This document shows, piece after piece, positions 42,956 to 52,281 of a stretch of DNA of 64,000 nucleotides. The first letter of the stretch is position 1; each line of letters opens with the position of its first letter. Both the position numbers and the translations under genes were made by a program. Origin of the DNA: Gymnodinialimonas sp. 202GB13-11 (GTDB lineage: Bacteria > Pseudomonadota > Alphaproteobacteria > Rhodobacterales > Rhodobacteraceae); the NCBI RefSeq assembly GCF_040932485.1, contig NZ_JBFRBH010000001.1:2964212-3028211 (forward strand). Reading direction: 5' to 3'. The notes beneath the pieces are model-generated. The model ran no database searches and was not told where the DNA came from. It worked only from the letters and a program-made list of their open reading frames with translations.

Positions 42956-44677
42956 TCAGATCGGCAAGCCGACAACAAAGCGCGCGCCAAGCGGCTCGGA
43001 TGTCACGTCGGCCTCGGTCGGGCGAATATTCTCGGCCCAGATCACACCGCCATGGGCTTCCACGATCTGCTTCGAAATAGCGAGGCCCAGGCCGGAGTGA
43101 TTGCCGAACTGCTGCACCGGGCGTTCAGAGTAGAAGCGATTGAACACCTTTGTCAGCGCCTCTTCCGGGATGCCGGGGCCTGTATCCTCAACCACGATGA
43201 GCACACGATTTTCGCGCTGCCGGGTCCAAAGGCGGACGGCATCACCTTCCTCACAGAAGGAAATCGCGTTGCCGATCAGGTTGACGAAGACCTGCGCAAG
43301 ACGCCCTTCCAAACCAGCGATGCTGATCGAGCGGTCCGGCAGGTCTGTGATGAACTCAACGCCCTTCTTGGCCGCTTCTTCCGAGTGATAATGGCTAATA
43401 TTGTCGAGTGTACGGACGAGGTCGAATTCCTCTTCCTCTTCCTTCACCAGCTCAGAATCGAGGCGCGACGCGTTTGAGATGTCGCTGACCAACCGGTCCA
43501 GGCGCTGAACGTCGTGTTCAATCACCTCGACCAAGCGCGCGCGCTGTTCATCCGTTTTCGCCACGTTCAAGGTCCCAACCGCAGAGCGCAGCGAGGCCAG
43601 TGGATTCTTGATCTCATGGCTCACGTCGGCAGCGAACTGTTCGTTGCTGTCAATGCGGTCATAGAGTGCCGCAACCATGCCCCTGAGCGCGCCAGACAGC
43701 CGCCCGATCTCATCCGGCCGTCCTGTCAGGTCAGGAATGCGGACACGCGTGGGCGACATCTTGCGCGCGTTCTTGTCACGCCCAAGCTCTGCGGCCGCCG
43801 AAAGGTCAGCAAGGGGGTTCGCAATGGTCGATGCCAAAACCAGCGACAGGGCAATCGACACGATCAAGGCGACCACGAAGACCTGCATGGCCTGTTCCTG
43901 GTTCACGCGCACAAGCTGGTCAATTTCGCCCGCAGCCGTTGTCACAACCAGAACGCCCAATGGTCCGGACGCCCCATCAATCGGTGTAGCTGCAGCGAAC
44001 AAGGTGCCGGTTGCATCCTCGCCCCTTTGCAGGATTGTTGCACCGCCAAGGGCCGCTTCAACCATCGCCACATGCGCTTCGGGGCCAGCCGGCACAGCGG
44101 CAGTTTCCGACCGCCCCAGGATGCCGGAAAGGCCGTTCCAGATCGAATTCAGGAAGTCCGTGATCAGAAGCGTCTCACCGGCCTGTGGCTCCAACCCACG
44201 CACCGGGCGCGCCACGCTGCGGCCCACTTCCTGCGTCGATGTCACCAACGTGCCATCCGCCGCGAAAACGAAGATATCAACGCCTTCCGTCAGCCCGATC
44301 CGCGACAATACGGCTTCCGCATCTACGCCGTCACCTGTCACAAGATCGGCAGGTGCTGCTTCGGGCAGGTTCGCCTCGAACACATCTGCGATCAGTTGTG
44401 CTTCCACGGCGAGCGCGCGCTCACGCTGCGCGACAAGGGAGTCGCGGAACGGGTTCAGCCACATGAACCCGATCCCGAGGATCAGGATCGCGAGCAGGTT
44501 GAACAGAATGATCTTGCGCGCAAGCGGTGATGAATTCAGCGAAATCAGCGACCGGCGCGCGCGCGCGGCCCTGAGTTCGCTTTCCAGGTTCGCCTGCGGG
44601 CGATCCCAATCCTCACCCAACACAATGTCCGCCCGCTCTGCGGCGCGGCGGTTGGTCATCGAGACGTCGGCTGGCAC
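42956..44677 (-). CDS. chvG: Sensor histidine kinase, ChvG family
   Basis: This 573-aa inner-membrane kinase has segments near 54-74 and 264-284 with a periplasmic domain between, a HAMP linker, the phospho-acceptor His354 (DVSHEIKNPLASLRSAVGT) and ATPase motifs NLIGNAISF, DTGPGIPEE and GLGLAISKQIVEAHGG. Start is GTG at 44677 with AAGGGG upstream; an ATG at 44659 lacks a site. ChvG/ExoS proteins sense acid or envelope change and phosphorylate ChvI. In other alphaproteobacteria the periplasmic protein ExoR inhibits them; none is seen here. Confidence 0.93.
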   Translation of the reverse strand: MPADVSMTNRRAAERADIVLGEDWDRPQANLESELRAARARRSLISLNSSPLARKIILFNLLAILILGIGFMWLNPFRDSLVAQRERALAVEAQLIADVFEANLPEAAPADLVTGDGVDAEAVLSRIGLTEGVDIFVFAADGTLVTSTQEVGRSVARPVRGLEPQAGETLLITDFLNSIWNGLSGILGRSETAAVPAGPEAHVAMVEAALGGATILQRGEDATGTLFAAATPIDGASGPLGVLVVTTAAGEIDQLVRVNQEQAMQVFVVALIVSIALSLVLASTIANPLADLSAAAELGRDKNARKMSPTRVRIPDLTGRPDEIGRLSGALRGMVAALYDRIDSNEQFAADVSHEIKNPLASLRSAVGTLNVAKTDEQRARLVEVIEHDVQRLDRLVSDISNASRLDSELVKEEEEEFDLVRTLDNISHYHSEEAAKKGVEFITDLPDRSISIAGLEGRLAQVFVNLIGNAISFCEEGDAVRLWTRQRENRVLIVVEDTGPGIPEEALTKVFNRFYSERPVQQFGNHSGLGLAISKQIVEAHGGVIWAENIRPTEADVTSEPLGARFVVGLPI

Positions 44678-44689
44678 GAGAGGCGCCCC

Positions 44690-45391
44690 TTATTCTTCGT
44701 TGTAGCGATAACCAATGCCGTAGAGCGTCTCGATGGCCGAGAACTCATCGTCAACCGAGCGCATCTTCTTGCGCAGGCGCTTGATGTGGCTGTCGATGGT
44801 ACGGTCGTCGACATAGACCTGCTCATCATAGGCCACGTCCATCAGCTGATCGCGCGACTTCACGAAACCGGGCCGTTGCGCCAGTGCCTGAAGCAGCAGG
44901 AATTCCGTGACCGTCAGCGTCACATCCTTGCCCTTCCAGCTTACGGCGTGGCGCAGCGGATCCATCTGCAGATCGCCACGGTCCAGAACCGTACTTTCCT
45001 CGGGCGCGCCGGTAGCATCGGACGCAATCGCATCCTGACGACGCAGGATCGAACGGATGCGTTCCACCAAAAGGCGCTGCGAGAACGGTTTTTTCACGTA
45101 GTCGTCCGCGCCCATGCGCAGGCCCATCAACTCGTCGATCTCATCGTCTTTTGACGTTAGGAAGATCACGGGCATCTGGGATTTCTGGCGCAGGCGTTGG
45201 AGCAAATCCATGCCATCCATGCGCGGCATCTTGATGTCGAAGACACCTAGATCCGGCAATTTGCGGTTGAAGGCGTCCAGCGCGGACTGACCATCGTTGT
45301 AAGTTTCTACGTCAAAACCCTCTGCCTCAAGGGTCATCGACACAGACGTCAGGATATTCCTGTCGTCATCGACAAGTGCGATGCGGGCCAT
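44690..45391 (-). CDS. chvI: Response regulator ChvI (OmpR family)
   Basis: This 233-aa regulator has a receiver domain with phosphorylation Asp52 ([12 protein letters not shown]) and Lys101 (KPF), and an OmpR-type winged helix ending [15 protein letters not shown] and [10 protein letters not shown]. It starts at 45391 ([12 protein letters not shown]); upstream in-frame codons up to 45604 are not part of the family. It is 12 bp before chvG. In Agrobacterium the system acid-induces pckA, and here pckA lies divergently next door, 369 bp away. Confidence 0.95.
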   Translation of the reverse strand: MARIALVDDDRNILTSVSMTLEAEGFDVETYNDGQSALDAFNRKLPDLGVFDIKMPRMDGMDLLQRLRQKSQMPVIFLTSKDDEIDELMGLRMGADDYVKKPFSQRLLVERIRSILRRQDAIASDATGAPEESTVLDRGDLQMDPLRHAVSWKGKDVTLTVTEFLLLQALAQRPGFVKSRDQLMDVAYDEQVYVDDRTIDSHIKRLRKKMRSVDDEFSAIETLYGIGYRYNEE

Positions 45392-45760
45392 ACTTTCATG
45401 TCCTCGATTACTGCTCGGTACATTTATTTTTTCGGGCAGCTTCCAGTTTTCGCGCTTGAGAATCAATCGGAAATCTCCCGCACGACTCACCAGCACGCCG
45501 GAAGTGTGGCCATTTTGCGTTAATGCAGGGTGAAGGCACGGCCAGTTCGCAGTCATTTGCGCAGGAAACAGGCGATTTCGGCATAAGCCCGCCACGCGCA
45601 ACATTATTTCGCGCTGATTGCGCTAATGGTTGCGCTAACTGTGCGCTCGCGTCCTGTTCAGGCCGAAAAACGTCATGTTATAGCTCGGATCAGGCGGCGC
45701 AATTCTGCGCTCCGGCAAAACGGACCCGGGCAAATTCAGCCCTTCAGGAGCATTCCAGCC
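45392..45760. promoter_or_regulatory. Divergent chvI/pckA regulatory region
   Basis: This 369-bp gap contains no supported gene. It holds three near-copies of TTGCG(C/T)TAA on the plus strand: 45515-45523 with T in the sixth place, and 45618-45626 and 45630-45638 with C. The last two are 12 bp apart, close to one helical turn, as expected for tandem OmpR-family sites. A further GTGCGCT follows them. The pckA ribosome-binding site AGGAG is 11 nt before its ATG. Confidence 0.55.
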
Positions 45761-47356
45761 ATGACCAATGGACGCGTGAACCCCGCACACACGCTTGATC
45801 AACACGGCATTACGGGGCTCGGATCGGTCTATTATAACTTGTTGGAGCCCGCCTTGATGCAAGCTGCAGTTGAGCGCGGCGAAGGTCGGATCGGGAAAGG
45901 CGGCACCTTCCTCGTGTCGACAGGCCAATTCACCGGACGCTCCCCCAACGACAAATTCGTTGTGCGCACACCCGCCGTTGAAGACACCATCTGGTGGGAC
46001 AACAACGCCCCCATGGCGCCCGAGGCCTTCGATGTGCTCCACGCTGATATGCTGGAGCATATGAAGGGCAATGATTACTACGTTCAGGACCTCTACGCAG
46101 GCGCCGACCCCGAGCATCGCCTCGATGTGCGCGTCGTCAGCGAGCTTGCCTGGCACAACCTCTTCATCCGCCACCTTCTGCGCCGCCCCGAGGCCAGCGA
46201 GCTGGCATCGTTCATCCCCGAATTCACCATCATCAACTGCCCGACCTTCAAGGCAGACCCGGCGCGCCACGGCTGCCGCTCGGAAACGGTGATCGCACTG
46301 AATTTCGAGAGGAAGCTGATCCTGATCGGCAACACGGAGTATGCCGGCGAGAACAAGAAGTCCGTCTTCACCCTTCTCAACTACATGCTGCCTGAAAAAG
46401 GCGTCATGGCCATGCACTGCTCGGCCAACCACGCCATTGGCGACCCGGATGATGCGGCCGTCTTCTTTGGCCTCAGCGGCACTGGCAAAACCACGCTCTC
46501 TGCTGACCCGTCGCGCACGCTCATCGGCGACGATGAACATGGCTGGTCTGACAATGGCACCTTCAACTTCGAAGGCGGTTGCTACGCGAAGACGATCAAC
46601 CTCCGCGAAGAGGCCGAGCCTGAGATTTACGCAACCACTCAGAAGTTCGGCACCGTGATCGAGAACATGGTCTACAACGAAGACACGCTGGAACTTGATT
46701 TCGACGATGACAGCCTGACCGCCAACATGCGCTGCGCCTACCCGCTCGACATGATCTCGAACGCGTCGGACACGGGGCTTGCGGGCCACCCCAAGAACAT
46801 CGTGATGCTGACCTGCGATGCGTTCGGCGTCCTGCCGCCCATTGCACGCCTGACGCCCGCGCAAGCCATGTACCACTTCCTCAGCGGCTTTACCGCCAAA
46901 GTCGCCGGAACCGAACGTGGCGTGACCGAGCCTACGCCAACCTTCTCCACCTGCTTCGGCGCACCCTTCATGCCGCGCCGGCCAGAGGTCTACGGCGACC
47001 TGCTGCGCGAGAAGATTGCCGAACATGGCGCTACATGCTGGTTGGTCAACACGGGTTGGACCGGTGGTGCGTTCGGCACCGGCTCCCGCATGCCGATCAA
47101 AGCCACCCGCGCCCTGCTGACCGCAGCCCTTGATGGCACGCTCAACCGCGGCAAGTTCCGCAAGGATCCACACTTCGGGTTTGAAGTGCCGACCACTTGC
47201 CCCGGCTGTGAAGACGATTTGCTCGATCCGCGTGGCACATGGGCCGATGGCGCGGCTTACGACAAACAGGCACAGAAACTGGTGCAGATGTTTGCCGACA
47301 ATTTCGCGCAATACGTCGCCCATATCGACGAAGATGTGCGGGCCGCCGCCATCTAG
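45761..47356 (+). CDS. pckA: Phosphoenolpyruvate carboxykinase (ATP)
   Basis: This 531-aa enzyme converts oxaloacetate and ATP to PEP and CO2, the entry to gluconeogenesis. The kinase P-loop GLSGTGKT is at residues 237-244, followed by GDDEHGWSD with the metal-binding Asp and RSPNDKFVV (60-68) upstream. It starts at 45761 ([16 protein letters not shown]); the in-frame upstream reading is in the regulatory gap. It ends with a terminator and is transcribed away from chvI. Confidence 0.97.
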   Translation: MTNGRVNPAHTLDQHGITGLGSVYYNLLEPALMQAAVERGEGRIGKGGTFLVSTGQFTGRSPNDKFVVRTPAVEDTIWWDNNAPMAPEAFDVLHADMLEHMKGNDYYVQDLYAGADPEHRLDVRVVSELAWHNLFIRHLLRRPEASELASFIPEFTIINCPTFKADPARHGCRSETVIALNFERKLILIGNTEYAGENKKSVFTLLNYMLPEKGVMAMHCSANHAIGDPDDAAVFFGLSGTGKTTLSADPSRTLIGDDEHGWSDNGTFNFEGGCYAKTINLREEAEPEIYATTQKFGTVIENMVYNEDTLELDFDDDSLTANMRCAYPLDMISNASDTGLAGHPKNIVMLTCDAFGVLPPIARLTPAQAMYHFLSGFTAKVAGTERGVTEPTPTFSTCFGAPFMPRRPEVYGDLLREKIAEHGATCWLVNTGWTGGAFGTGSRMPIKATRALLTAALDGTLNRGKFRKDPHFGFEVPTTCPGCEDDLLDPRGTWADGAAYDKQAQKLVQMFADNFAQYVAHIDEDVRAAAI

Positions 47357-47388
47357 GACAGGCGCAAGAGCCTTACCTTGAGAAACAG

Positions 47389-47422
47389 GGGCTGGTGGTT
47401 ATCTAACCTCCAGCCCTTTTTT
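47389..47422 (+). terminator. Intrinsic terminator after pckA
   Basis: GGGCTGG (47389-47395) pairs with CCAGCCC (47410-47416); inside, GGTT (47397-47400) pairs with AACC (47405-47408) around a 4-nt loop. Six T follow. The next gene starts at 47439. Confidence 0.85.
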
Positions 47423-47438
47423 GTGTTCCGGAGGCACC

Positions 47439-47987
47439 ATGCTGGCCCGTATTCTTCTCGCCCTTGCATTGATCTTGCCCGCATCCGCGTTTGCGCAGTC
47501 GGAAACCGCGAACCCTCGCATCAGCGACCGCATCGGCGAATTGATCTACGGCATATATTGCGCGCAAGAGCCTGAGCGCCGTGACCCAGCCCCCGATACT
47601 GCGTCCGGCCATCTCAACATCGTTCCAATCATTCCGGATTTCCAATTCCGCCAGAAACTCGTCCCCGCAGAAATCGGCATCGGGTTCGGCGTCTTGGCCA
47701 CCGCCACACCGGGTATGCTGCATGACCCGGTCACAGTGACGGTCACGCACCCGCCCTACCCCGACAGCGGGATTGAAGTGGAACGCTGGATCACGGATGT
47801 CGATGATTTGGGCCCCAGCCTGATGGGCTTCAGCTTCGATACCGCCAATGAGCTCCTCCTGGGCGAATGGACCTTCTCTGCGCATACGCTCGATGGAGAA
47901 GAGCTCTTCCATATCGCGTTCGAAGTCGTACAGCCCGAGCTCATGCCGCAGGTCGTCAGCACCTGTTTCGGATCTTTCATGTCCTGA
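47439..47987 (+). CDS. Unknown exported protein
   Basis: This 182-aa protein has a signal peptide (MLARILLALALILPASAFA) and a mature beta-rich domain with conserved-looking ISDRIGELIYGIYC, GIEVERWITDV and EWTFSAHTLDGEELFHIAFE. A last Cys is near the C-terminus. The start at 47439 follows GGAGG by 4 nt. The family is not recognised; a periplasmic location is likely. Confidence 0.7.
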   Translation: MLARILLALALILPASAFAQSETANPRISDRIGELIYGIYCAQEPERRDPAPDTASGHLNIVPIIPDFQFRQKLVPAEIGIGFGVLATATPGMLHDPVTVTVTHPPYPDSGIEVERWITDVDDLGPSLMGFSFDTANELLLGEWTFSAHTLDGEELFHIAFEVVQPELMPQVVSTCFGSFMS

Positions 47988-48038
47988 TCCGCCGGTCAGC
48001 GGCCCTCGCCCCCGCGACCGCGTAAGCGGGCGCAATCC

Positions 48039-48812
48039 CTAGCCCATCAAACCGCGCCGGATCAGGTTTGCGCCGGCAACCACCAGAACGATCAAGATAA
48101 CCTTTCGGATGCGCTCACCATCCATCCGATCGCCAATCCGAAACCCGATCTGCATCCCGATAAAGGTCGGGATAAGCAGCAGCGCCGAAAACCAGAACGT
48201 CACCCCGTTCAGAACGCCCGATTGAACATGGCCCGCCACCAGCGCAACGGCGCCGATCGAGTAGATAACGCCCTGCACCAGCATTTGACGCGCCTTGGGC
48301 GTCTCCAGCGCCATCAAGTACAGGACAGTGGGCGGCCCCCAACTGCCGGTGATCCCGCCAGTGCATCCGGCCAACCCACCGATGACCCATTCTGCAACCC
48401 GCCGCCGATGAGCCGGTATCGCCAGCCGCAAACCGAACAGCTGCACCATGGACAGGCCGATCACTGGAACGCCGAGGATGAGATAGAACGCCCGCTGCGG
48501 CAACAGCACAACGATCTGCGCCACGATCAGGATCATCACGCACACCATCAAGATGAAACGCCAATGCTCCCGAATGGCATCCTTGATCTCGGACACCGGA
48601 TGGCGTCCCGCTTGCAGGACATTGGAAAACAGCGCGGGTAGGATCACGCCCGCCAGCGCAAGCAGCGGGTCGAGGACCAAGGACAATCCCGACACGATGA
48701 TCAAGGGCAGTGCAAAGCCAATCGCTCCCTTCACCAGCCCGGCCAGCAAGGTGATCCCAAGCACGACTAAAAGGGTCCAAAGGGGCATCAGAGACATCAA
48801 TTCAGCCAGCAT
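48039..48812 (-). CDS. TSUP (TauE/SafE) family membrane transporter
   Basis: This 257-aa protein has about eight hydrophobic segments in two homologous halves, typical of the TauE/SafE family, which exports sulfite, sulfonates or organosulfur ions. The motif pair GLVKGAIGFALPLI near the start and GCTGGITGSWGPPTVLYL in the middle mark the two halves. The substrate is not shown. It is divergent from mcd across a 172-bp gap. Confidence 0.88.
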   Translation of the reverse strand: MLAELMSLMPLWTLLVVLGITLLAGLVKGAIGFALPLIIVSGLSLVLDPLLALAGVILPALFSNVLQAGRHPVSEIKDAIREHWRFILMVCVMILIVAQIVVLLPQRAFYLILGVPVIGLSMVQLFGLRLAIPAHRRRVAEWVIGGLAGCTGGITGSWGPPTVLYLMALETPKARQMLVQGVIYSIGAVALVAGHVQSGVLNGVTFWFSALLLIPTFIGMQIGFRIGDRMDGERIRKVILIVLVVAGANLIRRGLMG

Positions 48813-48898
48813 GAATTCCTTCTATGCCCTGCACTCACCCACCGCACCCCAATTTCCGCTGCGACATTTTCATGCGCATTATGATGCAATGCAGCATT

Positions 48899-48950
48899 TT
48901 TGTTGCGCTGCACCTGCAAACAAACTAGGTAGGTCCGAACGTGCTATTCT
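48899..48950 (+). promoter_or_regulatory. Candidate operator and -10 box of mcd
   Basis: An imperfect inverted repeat, TTTGTTGC (48899-48906) and GCAAACAAA (48916-48924), lies 20 bp before a -10-like TATTCT (48945-48950). The -35 position 17 bp upstream is AAACTA, a poor match, which suits an activated promoter. The start near 48957 would be 28 nt before mcd. Known short-chain acyl-CoA regulators of this pathway could bind here, but this is inference. Confidence 0.4.
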
Positions 48951-48984
48951 GCCATGACACCCGCTTTTGCTGAGAGGTGATTCC

Positions 48985-50670
48985 ATGCCCCGTGACGGCC
49001 AATTCGAAGCTGACCAAACCATCATCTTGCCCGACCTTCTGTCCCTGACAGGCGCTGCAGTTGCCCCGGCTGAGGCGCTTCTGGCCGCGGCAAAAGACCG
49101 GGTCCGCGCATTGGTCAGCGATGGCGACCGCGTCTCGAATGCTTTGATCGAAGCGAACCAGACCGCCGCCCATGGCCTCGCTTGGCTGGCTACTTACGTC
49201 GAAGCGCTGCGCCAGATGCACAAATGGGCCGAGCGGCTGGGGGCGGACGGCAAGTTCGGCGAGGTTGAGCAGCTGATCCTGCAAATCACCTTCGGTGAAT
49301 ACCTCTGGCAGATGTACGGCGGCCTTCAGATGAACCAAGGCGAGATGCTGCGCCCGCAGGATATGGGTCTCACGCAAGACGACCAGCGCGCCATGATGGA
49401 CAGCGCCGTCATGACGCTCACCCAAAGCGGCAACACTCAAGATGCCCGCACCCGTCTGGTTGAACTGATGCGCGAACGTTCCGCTGAGATCACTGTGGGC
49501 AATTGCGGCCTCGATGACGAGCTCGAAATGATCCGCGAGCAATTCCGCCGCTACTCCGTCGACCGCGTCATCCCCGAGGCCCATGAATGGCACCTGAAGG
49601 ACGAACTCATCCCGATGGACGTCATCAACGAACTGGCCGAGATGGGCGTGTTCGGCCTGACGATCCCTGAAGAATTTGGTGGCTTCGGCCTGTCGAAGGC
49701 GTCGATGTGCGTCGTCTCCGAAGAACTCAGTCGCGGCTATATCGGTGTGGGTTCGCTTGGCACGCGCTCGGAAATCGCCGCTGAACTCATCCTTGCCGGT
49801 GGCACCGACGCGCAGAAGGAAAAGTGGCTGCCCGGCCTCGCCTCGGGGGAAATTCTGCCCACAGCCGTCTTCACCGAACCCAACACCGGCTCCGACCTCG
49901 GGTCGCTCCGCACAAAGGCTGTGCAGGACGACAACGGCGACTGGACAATCAACGGCAACAAGACGTGGATCACCCACGCCGCCCGCACCCATGTGATGAC
50001 CGTTCTCGCCCGCACCGTGCCCGACACCGACAATTACAAAGGGCTGTCGATGTTCCTTGCCGAAAAGACCCCCGGCACAGATGAGGCCCCGTGGCAGGAC
50101 CCCGGTATCTCGGGCGGCGAGATCGAGGTGCTCGGCTATCGCGGCATGAAGGAATACACGGTCAATTTCGACGATTTCAAAGTGAAGGGCGAAAACCTTC
50201 TGGGCGGCAAGGAAGGCGAAGGCTTCAAGCAGTTGATGCAAACCTTCGAATCTGCCCGCATCCAGACTGCGGCTCGCGCCGTTGGCGTTGCTTGCTCCGC
50301 GCTCGATGCAGGCATGGCCTATGCCGAAGACCGCAAGCAATTCGGCAAAGCGCTGATCGAATTCCCGCGTGTATCTGGCAAGCTAGCGATGATGGCGGTC
50401 GAGATCATGGTGGCACGGCAGCTCACCTACTTCTCCGCTTGGGAAAAAGACAATGACCGCCGCTGCGATGTAGAGGCCGGCATGGCCAAACTCCTCGGCG
50501 CGCGCGTCGCTTGGGCCTGCGCCGACAATGCGCTGCAAATCCACGGCGGCAACGGCTTTGCGTTGGAATACGGCATTAGCCGCATCCTGTGTGACGCCCG
50601 TATCCTCAACATCTTTGAAGGCGCTGCCGAGATTCAGGCGCAAGTGATCGCGCGCCGTTTGCTTGGTTGA
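48985..50670 (+). CDS. mcd: (2S)-methylsuccinyl-CoA dehydrogenase (probable)
   Basis: This 561-aa acyl-CoA dehydrogenase has a family core preceded by an N-terminal extension of about 150 residues, a layout known for methylsuccinyl-CoA dehydrogenase of the ethylmalonyl-CoA pathway. Core motifs are FGGFGLSKASMCVVSEELSR, AVFTEPNTGSDLGSLRTKA (flavin and acyl binding), YAEDRKQFGKALIEF and the catalytic Glu in ILNIFEGAAEIQAQVIARRL. It turns methylsuccinyl-CoA to mesaconyl-CoA, passing electrons to ETF, for acetate assimilation. A simple acyl-CoA dehydrogenase is the alternative. Confidence 0.8.
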   Translation: MPRDGQFEADQTIILPDLLSLTGAAVAPAEALLAAAKDRVRALVSDGDRVSNALIEANQTAAHGLAWLATYVEALRQMHKWAERLGADGKFGEVEQLILQITFGEYLWQMYGGLQMNQGEMLRPQDMGLTQDDQRAMMDSAVMTLTQSGNTQDARTRLVELMRERSAEITVGNCGLDDELEMIREQFRRYSVDRVIPEAHEWHLKDELIPMDVINELAEMGVFGLTIPEEFGGFGLSKASMCVVSEELSRGYIGVGSLGTRSEIAAELILAGGTDAQKEKWLPGLASGEILPTAVFTEPNTGSDLGSLRTKAVQDDNGDWTINGNKTWITHAARTHVMTVLARTVPDTDNYKGLSMFLAEKTPGTDEAPWQDPGISGGEIEVLGYRGMKEYTVNFDDFKVKGENLLGGKEGEGFKQLMQTFESARIQTAARAVGVACSALDAGMAYAEDRKQFGKALIEFPRVSGKLAMMAVEIMVARQLTYFSAWEKDNDRRCDVEAGMAKLLGARVAWACADNALQIHGGNGFALEYGISRILCDARILNIFEGAAEIQAQVIARRLLG

Positions 50671-50686
50671 TCTTCCTTGATCAACC
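50665..50686 (+). terminator. Hairpin at the end of mcd
   Basis: GGTTGATC (50665-50672) pairs perfectly with GATCAACC (50679-50686) around a 6-nt loop and includes the stop codon. No T-run follows, so it may stabilise the 3' end rather than terminate by itself. Confidence 0.35.
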
Positions 50687-50700
50687 GCCAATGGCCCCTA

Positions 50701-50734
50701 CATCGCAAGTGAACTAAACAGTTCACTTGCGATG
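50701..50734 (+). promoter_or_regulatory. Perfect 15-bp inverted repeat (probable operator)
   Basis: Positions 50701-50715 (CATCGCAAGTGAACT) are the exact reverse complement of 50720-50734, with 4 bases between. It ends 12 bp before the reductase start at 50747. The inner GTGAACT-N4-AGTTCAC has the form of TetR/AcrR-family sites. A regulator of that kind is not encoded within the window. Confidence 0.7.
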
Positions 50735-50746
50735 AGCGGAGCCAAC

Positions 50747-51745
50747 ATGTCCCAAACAATCTTTCTGACCGGTGTGACCGGCTTCATTGCCAAACGCATC
50801 GCACTCGACTTGCTGGAAGCAGGACATACCGTCACCGGCTCCCTTCGCAGCATGGCGCGGGCCGCCGAAGTCCAGGACGCCATTCGCCCCCATTTGACCG
50901 ATCCGGGCGCGCTGGACCGGCTCTCATTCACTGAGCTTGACCTGACTCGCGACGATGGCTGGCCTGAGGCCCTCACCGGCCATGATGTGCTGATGCACAC
51001 GGCCTCCCCCTTCCCGATGGCGCAACCAAAGAACGAAGACGATGTGATCCGCCCCGCCGTAGACGGCACGCTGCGCGCCCTCAAGGCGGCCCACGCAGCA
51101 GGTGTAACGCGCGTGATCCTGACCTCCTCGGTCGTTGCGATCGAGGCCAACGACAAACCCAATCCCAAGACCCCAGCAGATTGGACGGATGTGACCCACC
51201 CCAAGGCCAACGCCTACTACAAATCCAAAACATTGGCCGAACGCGCCGCCTGGGATTTTGTCGAAGAAACGCCGGTGATGAAGCTGACAACGATCAATCC
51301 AGCCCTGGTGCTCGGCGCGCCGCTGGACGGGAATTACGGCACGTCGCTCTCACTGATCGAGCGTGTGATGGGCGGCAAGGACCCCGCCCTGCCCGACCTC
51401 GGCTTTGGCGCTGTGGATGTCGCCGACATCTCAGCCATGCACATCGCAGCGATGGATCGGCCAGAGGCGATTGGCAATCGCTACATCGGGTCCGCCGGGT
51501 CCATCACCATGCCGGAGATCGCGAAGCATCTGAAAGCCAAGTACCCCGACCGCAAGATCGCAACCGCAACCGCTCCGAAATTCCTTCTGCGGGTCATGTC
51601 CTTGTTCGACCCGTCGATCAAATCCGTCCTGCCCGGCATCGGCAACACGCCCGAATTCGATGCCTCCGCGACCGAGCGGGATCTTGGGCTGACCTTCACG
51701 CCAGTGAATACAGCCATCGACCGGGCGGCTGCCGCAATCGCCTGA
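50747..51745 (+). CDS. NAD(P)-dependent epimerase/dehydrogenase (dihydroflavonol reductase-like aldehyde reductase)
   Basis: This 332-aa extended SDR has the Rossmann motif TGVTGFIAKR (8-17), LMHTASPFPM, the YYKSKTLAERAAWDF active-site motif, and LTTINPALVLGAP after it. Relatives reduce aldehydes or ketones such as methylglyoxal-like compounds. The ATG at 50747 follows GGAG by 5 nt; an upstream ATG at 50732 would lie inside the operator. It ends on the start of thpR (TGATG), so the two are coupled. Confidence 0.85.
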   Translation: MSQTIFLTGVTGFIAKRIALDLLEAGHTVTGSLRSMARAAEVQDAIRPHLTDPGALDRLSFTELDLTRDDGWPEALTGHDVLMHTASPFPMAQPKNEDDVIRPAVDGTLRALKAAHAAGVTRVILTSSVVAIEANDKPNPKTPADWTDVTHPKANAYYKSKTLAERAAWDFVEETPVMKLTTINPALVLGAPLDGNYGTSLSLIERVMGGKDPALPDLGFGAVDVADISAMHIAAMDRPEAIGNRYIGSAGSITMPEIAKHLKAKYPDRKIATATAPKFLLRVMSLFDPSIKSVLPGIGNTPEFDASATERDLGLTFTPVNTAIDRAAAAIA

Positions 51746-52281
51746 TGCGCAGTTTCGTTGCCCTGCCGATGGAGGAGGTGGCAGTTGCCCGCCTCATCGA
51801 AGCACAGGCCGATCTGCCCTTTGGCAAACCTGTCCCGGAAGAGAACCTGCACCTGACCCTCGCCTATCTGGGCGAGGTGTCCGAGACGGTGCTGGAAACC
51901 CTTCATGATTTGCTTGGCAGCGCCCGCCTGCCCGCGCCGGAGATCACCTTCGGCGCGCTTGGTACGTTTGCGGAGATGGAGCGCGGCCTTGTCTTTGCCG
52001 AAGTCCATCCGAACGAGGCCCTCACAGCGCTGCATGCCAAGGTCGCCCAGTGCGCGCGCCAAGCCGGGGCAGACCTGCCGCGCCGCCGGTTTCGGCCCCA
52101 TGTCACCCTGATGCGCGCCAACCGGCAGCCCGTCGGCCCGGCCCGCGACCGGCTGGCCGCCGTCATTGGCCAGCCTTGCGCCATACCGAGCTACACCGCG
52201 CGGCGCATGTGCCTTTACCAATCCACACTCACACCCCATGGCGCGGTGCACGAGGTTTTGGCTGACTATCCGCTCGGCTGA
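51745..52281 (+). CDS. thpR: RNA 2',3'-cyclic phosphodiesterase (2H family, LigT-like)
   Basis: This 178-aa enzyme has two HxTx motifs, HLTL at residue 36 and HVTL at residue 119, the catalytic pair of the 2H family. ThpR opens 2',3'-cyclic phosphates, or ligates tRNA halves in vitro. The ATG at 51745 lies within the preceding stop codon. Its last 53 bp overlap the end of recO on the other strand. Confidence 0.9.
   Translation: MRSFVALPMEEVAVARLIEAQADLPFGKPVPEENLHLTLAYLGEVSETVLETLHDLLGSARLPAPEITFGALGTFAEMERGLVFAEVHPNEALTALHAKVAQCARQAGADLPRRRFRPHVTLMRANRQPVGPARDRLAAVIGQPCAIPSYTARRMCLYQSTLTPHGAVHEVLADYPLG

Noticed and set aside
45635-47323. 562-codon minus-strand open frame opposite pckA
   Set aside because: pckA is certain, and the frame is its antisense shadow.
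48925-50340. 471-codon minus-strand open frame opposite mcd
   Set aside because: Shadow of the acyl-CoA dehydrogenase gene; no domain or ribosome-binding site.
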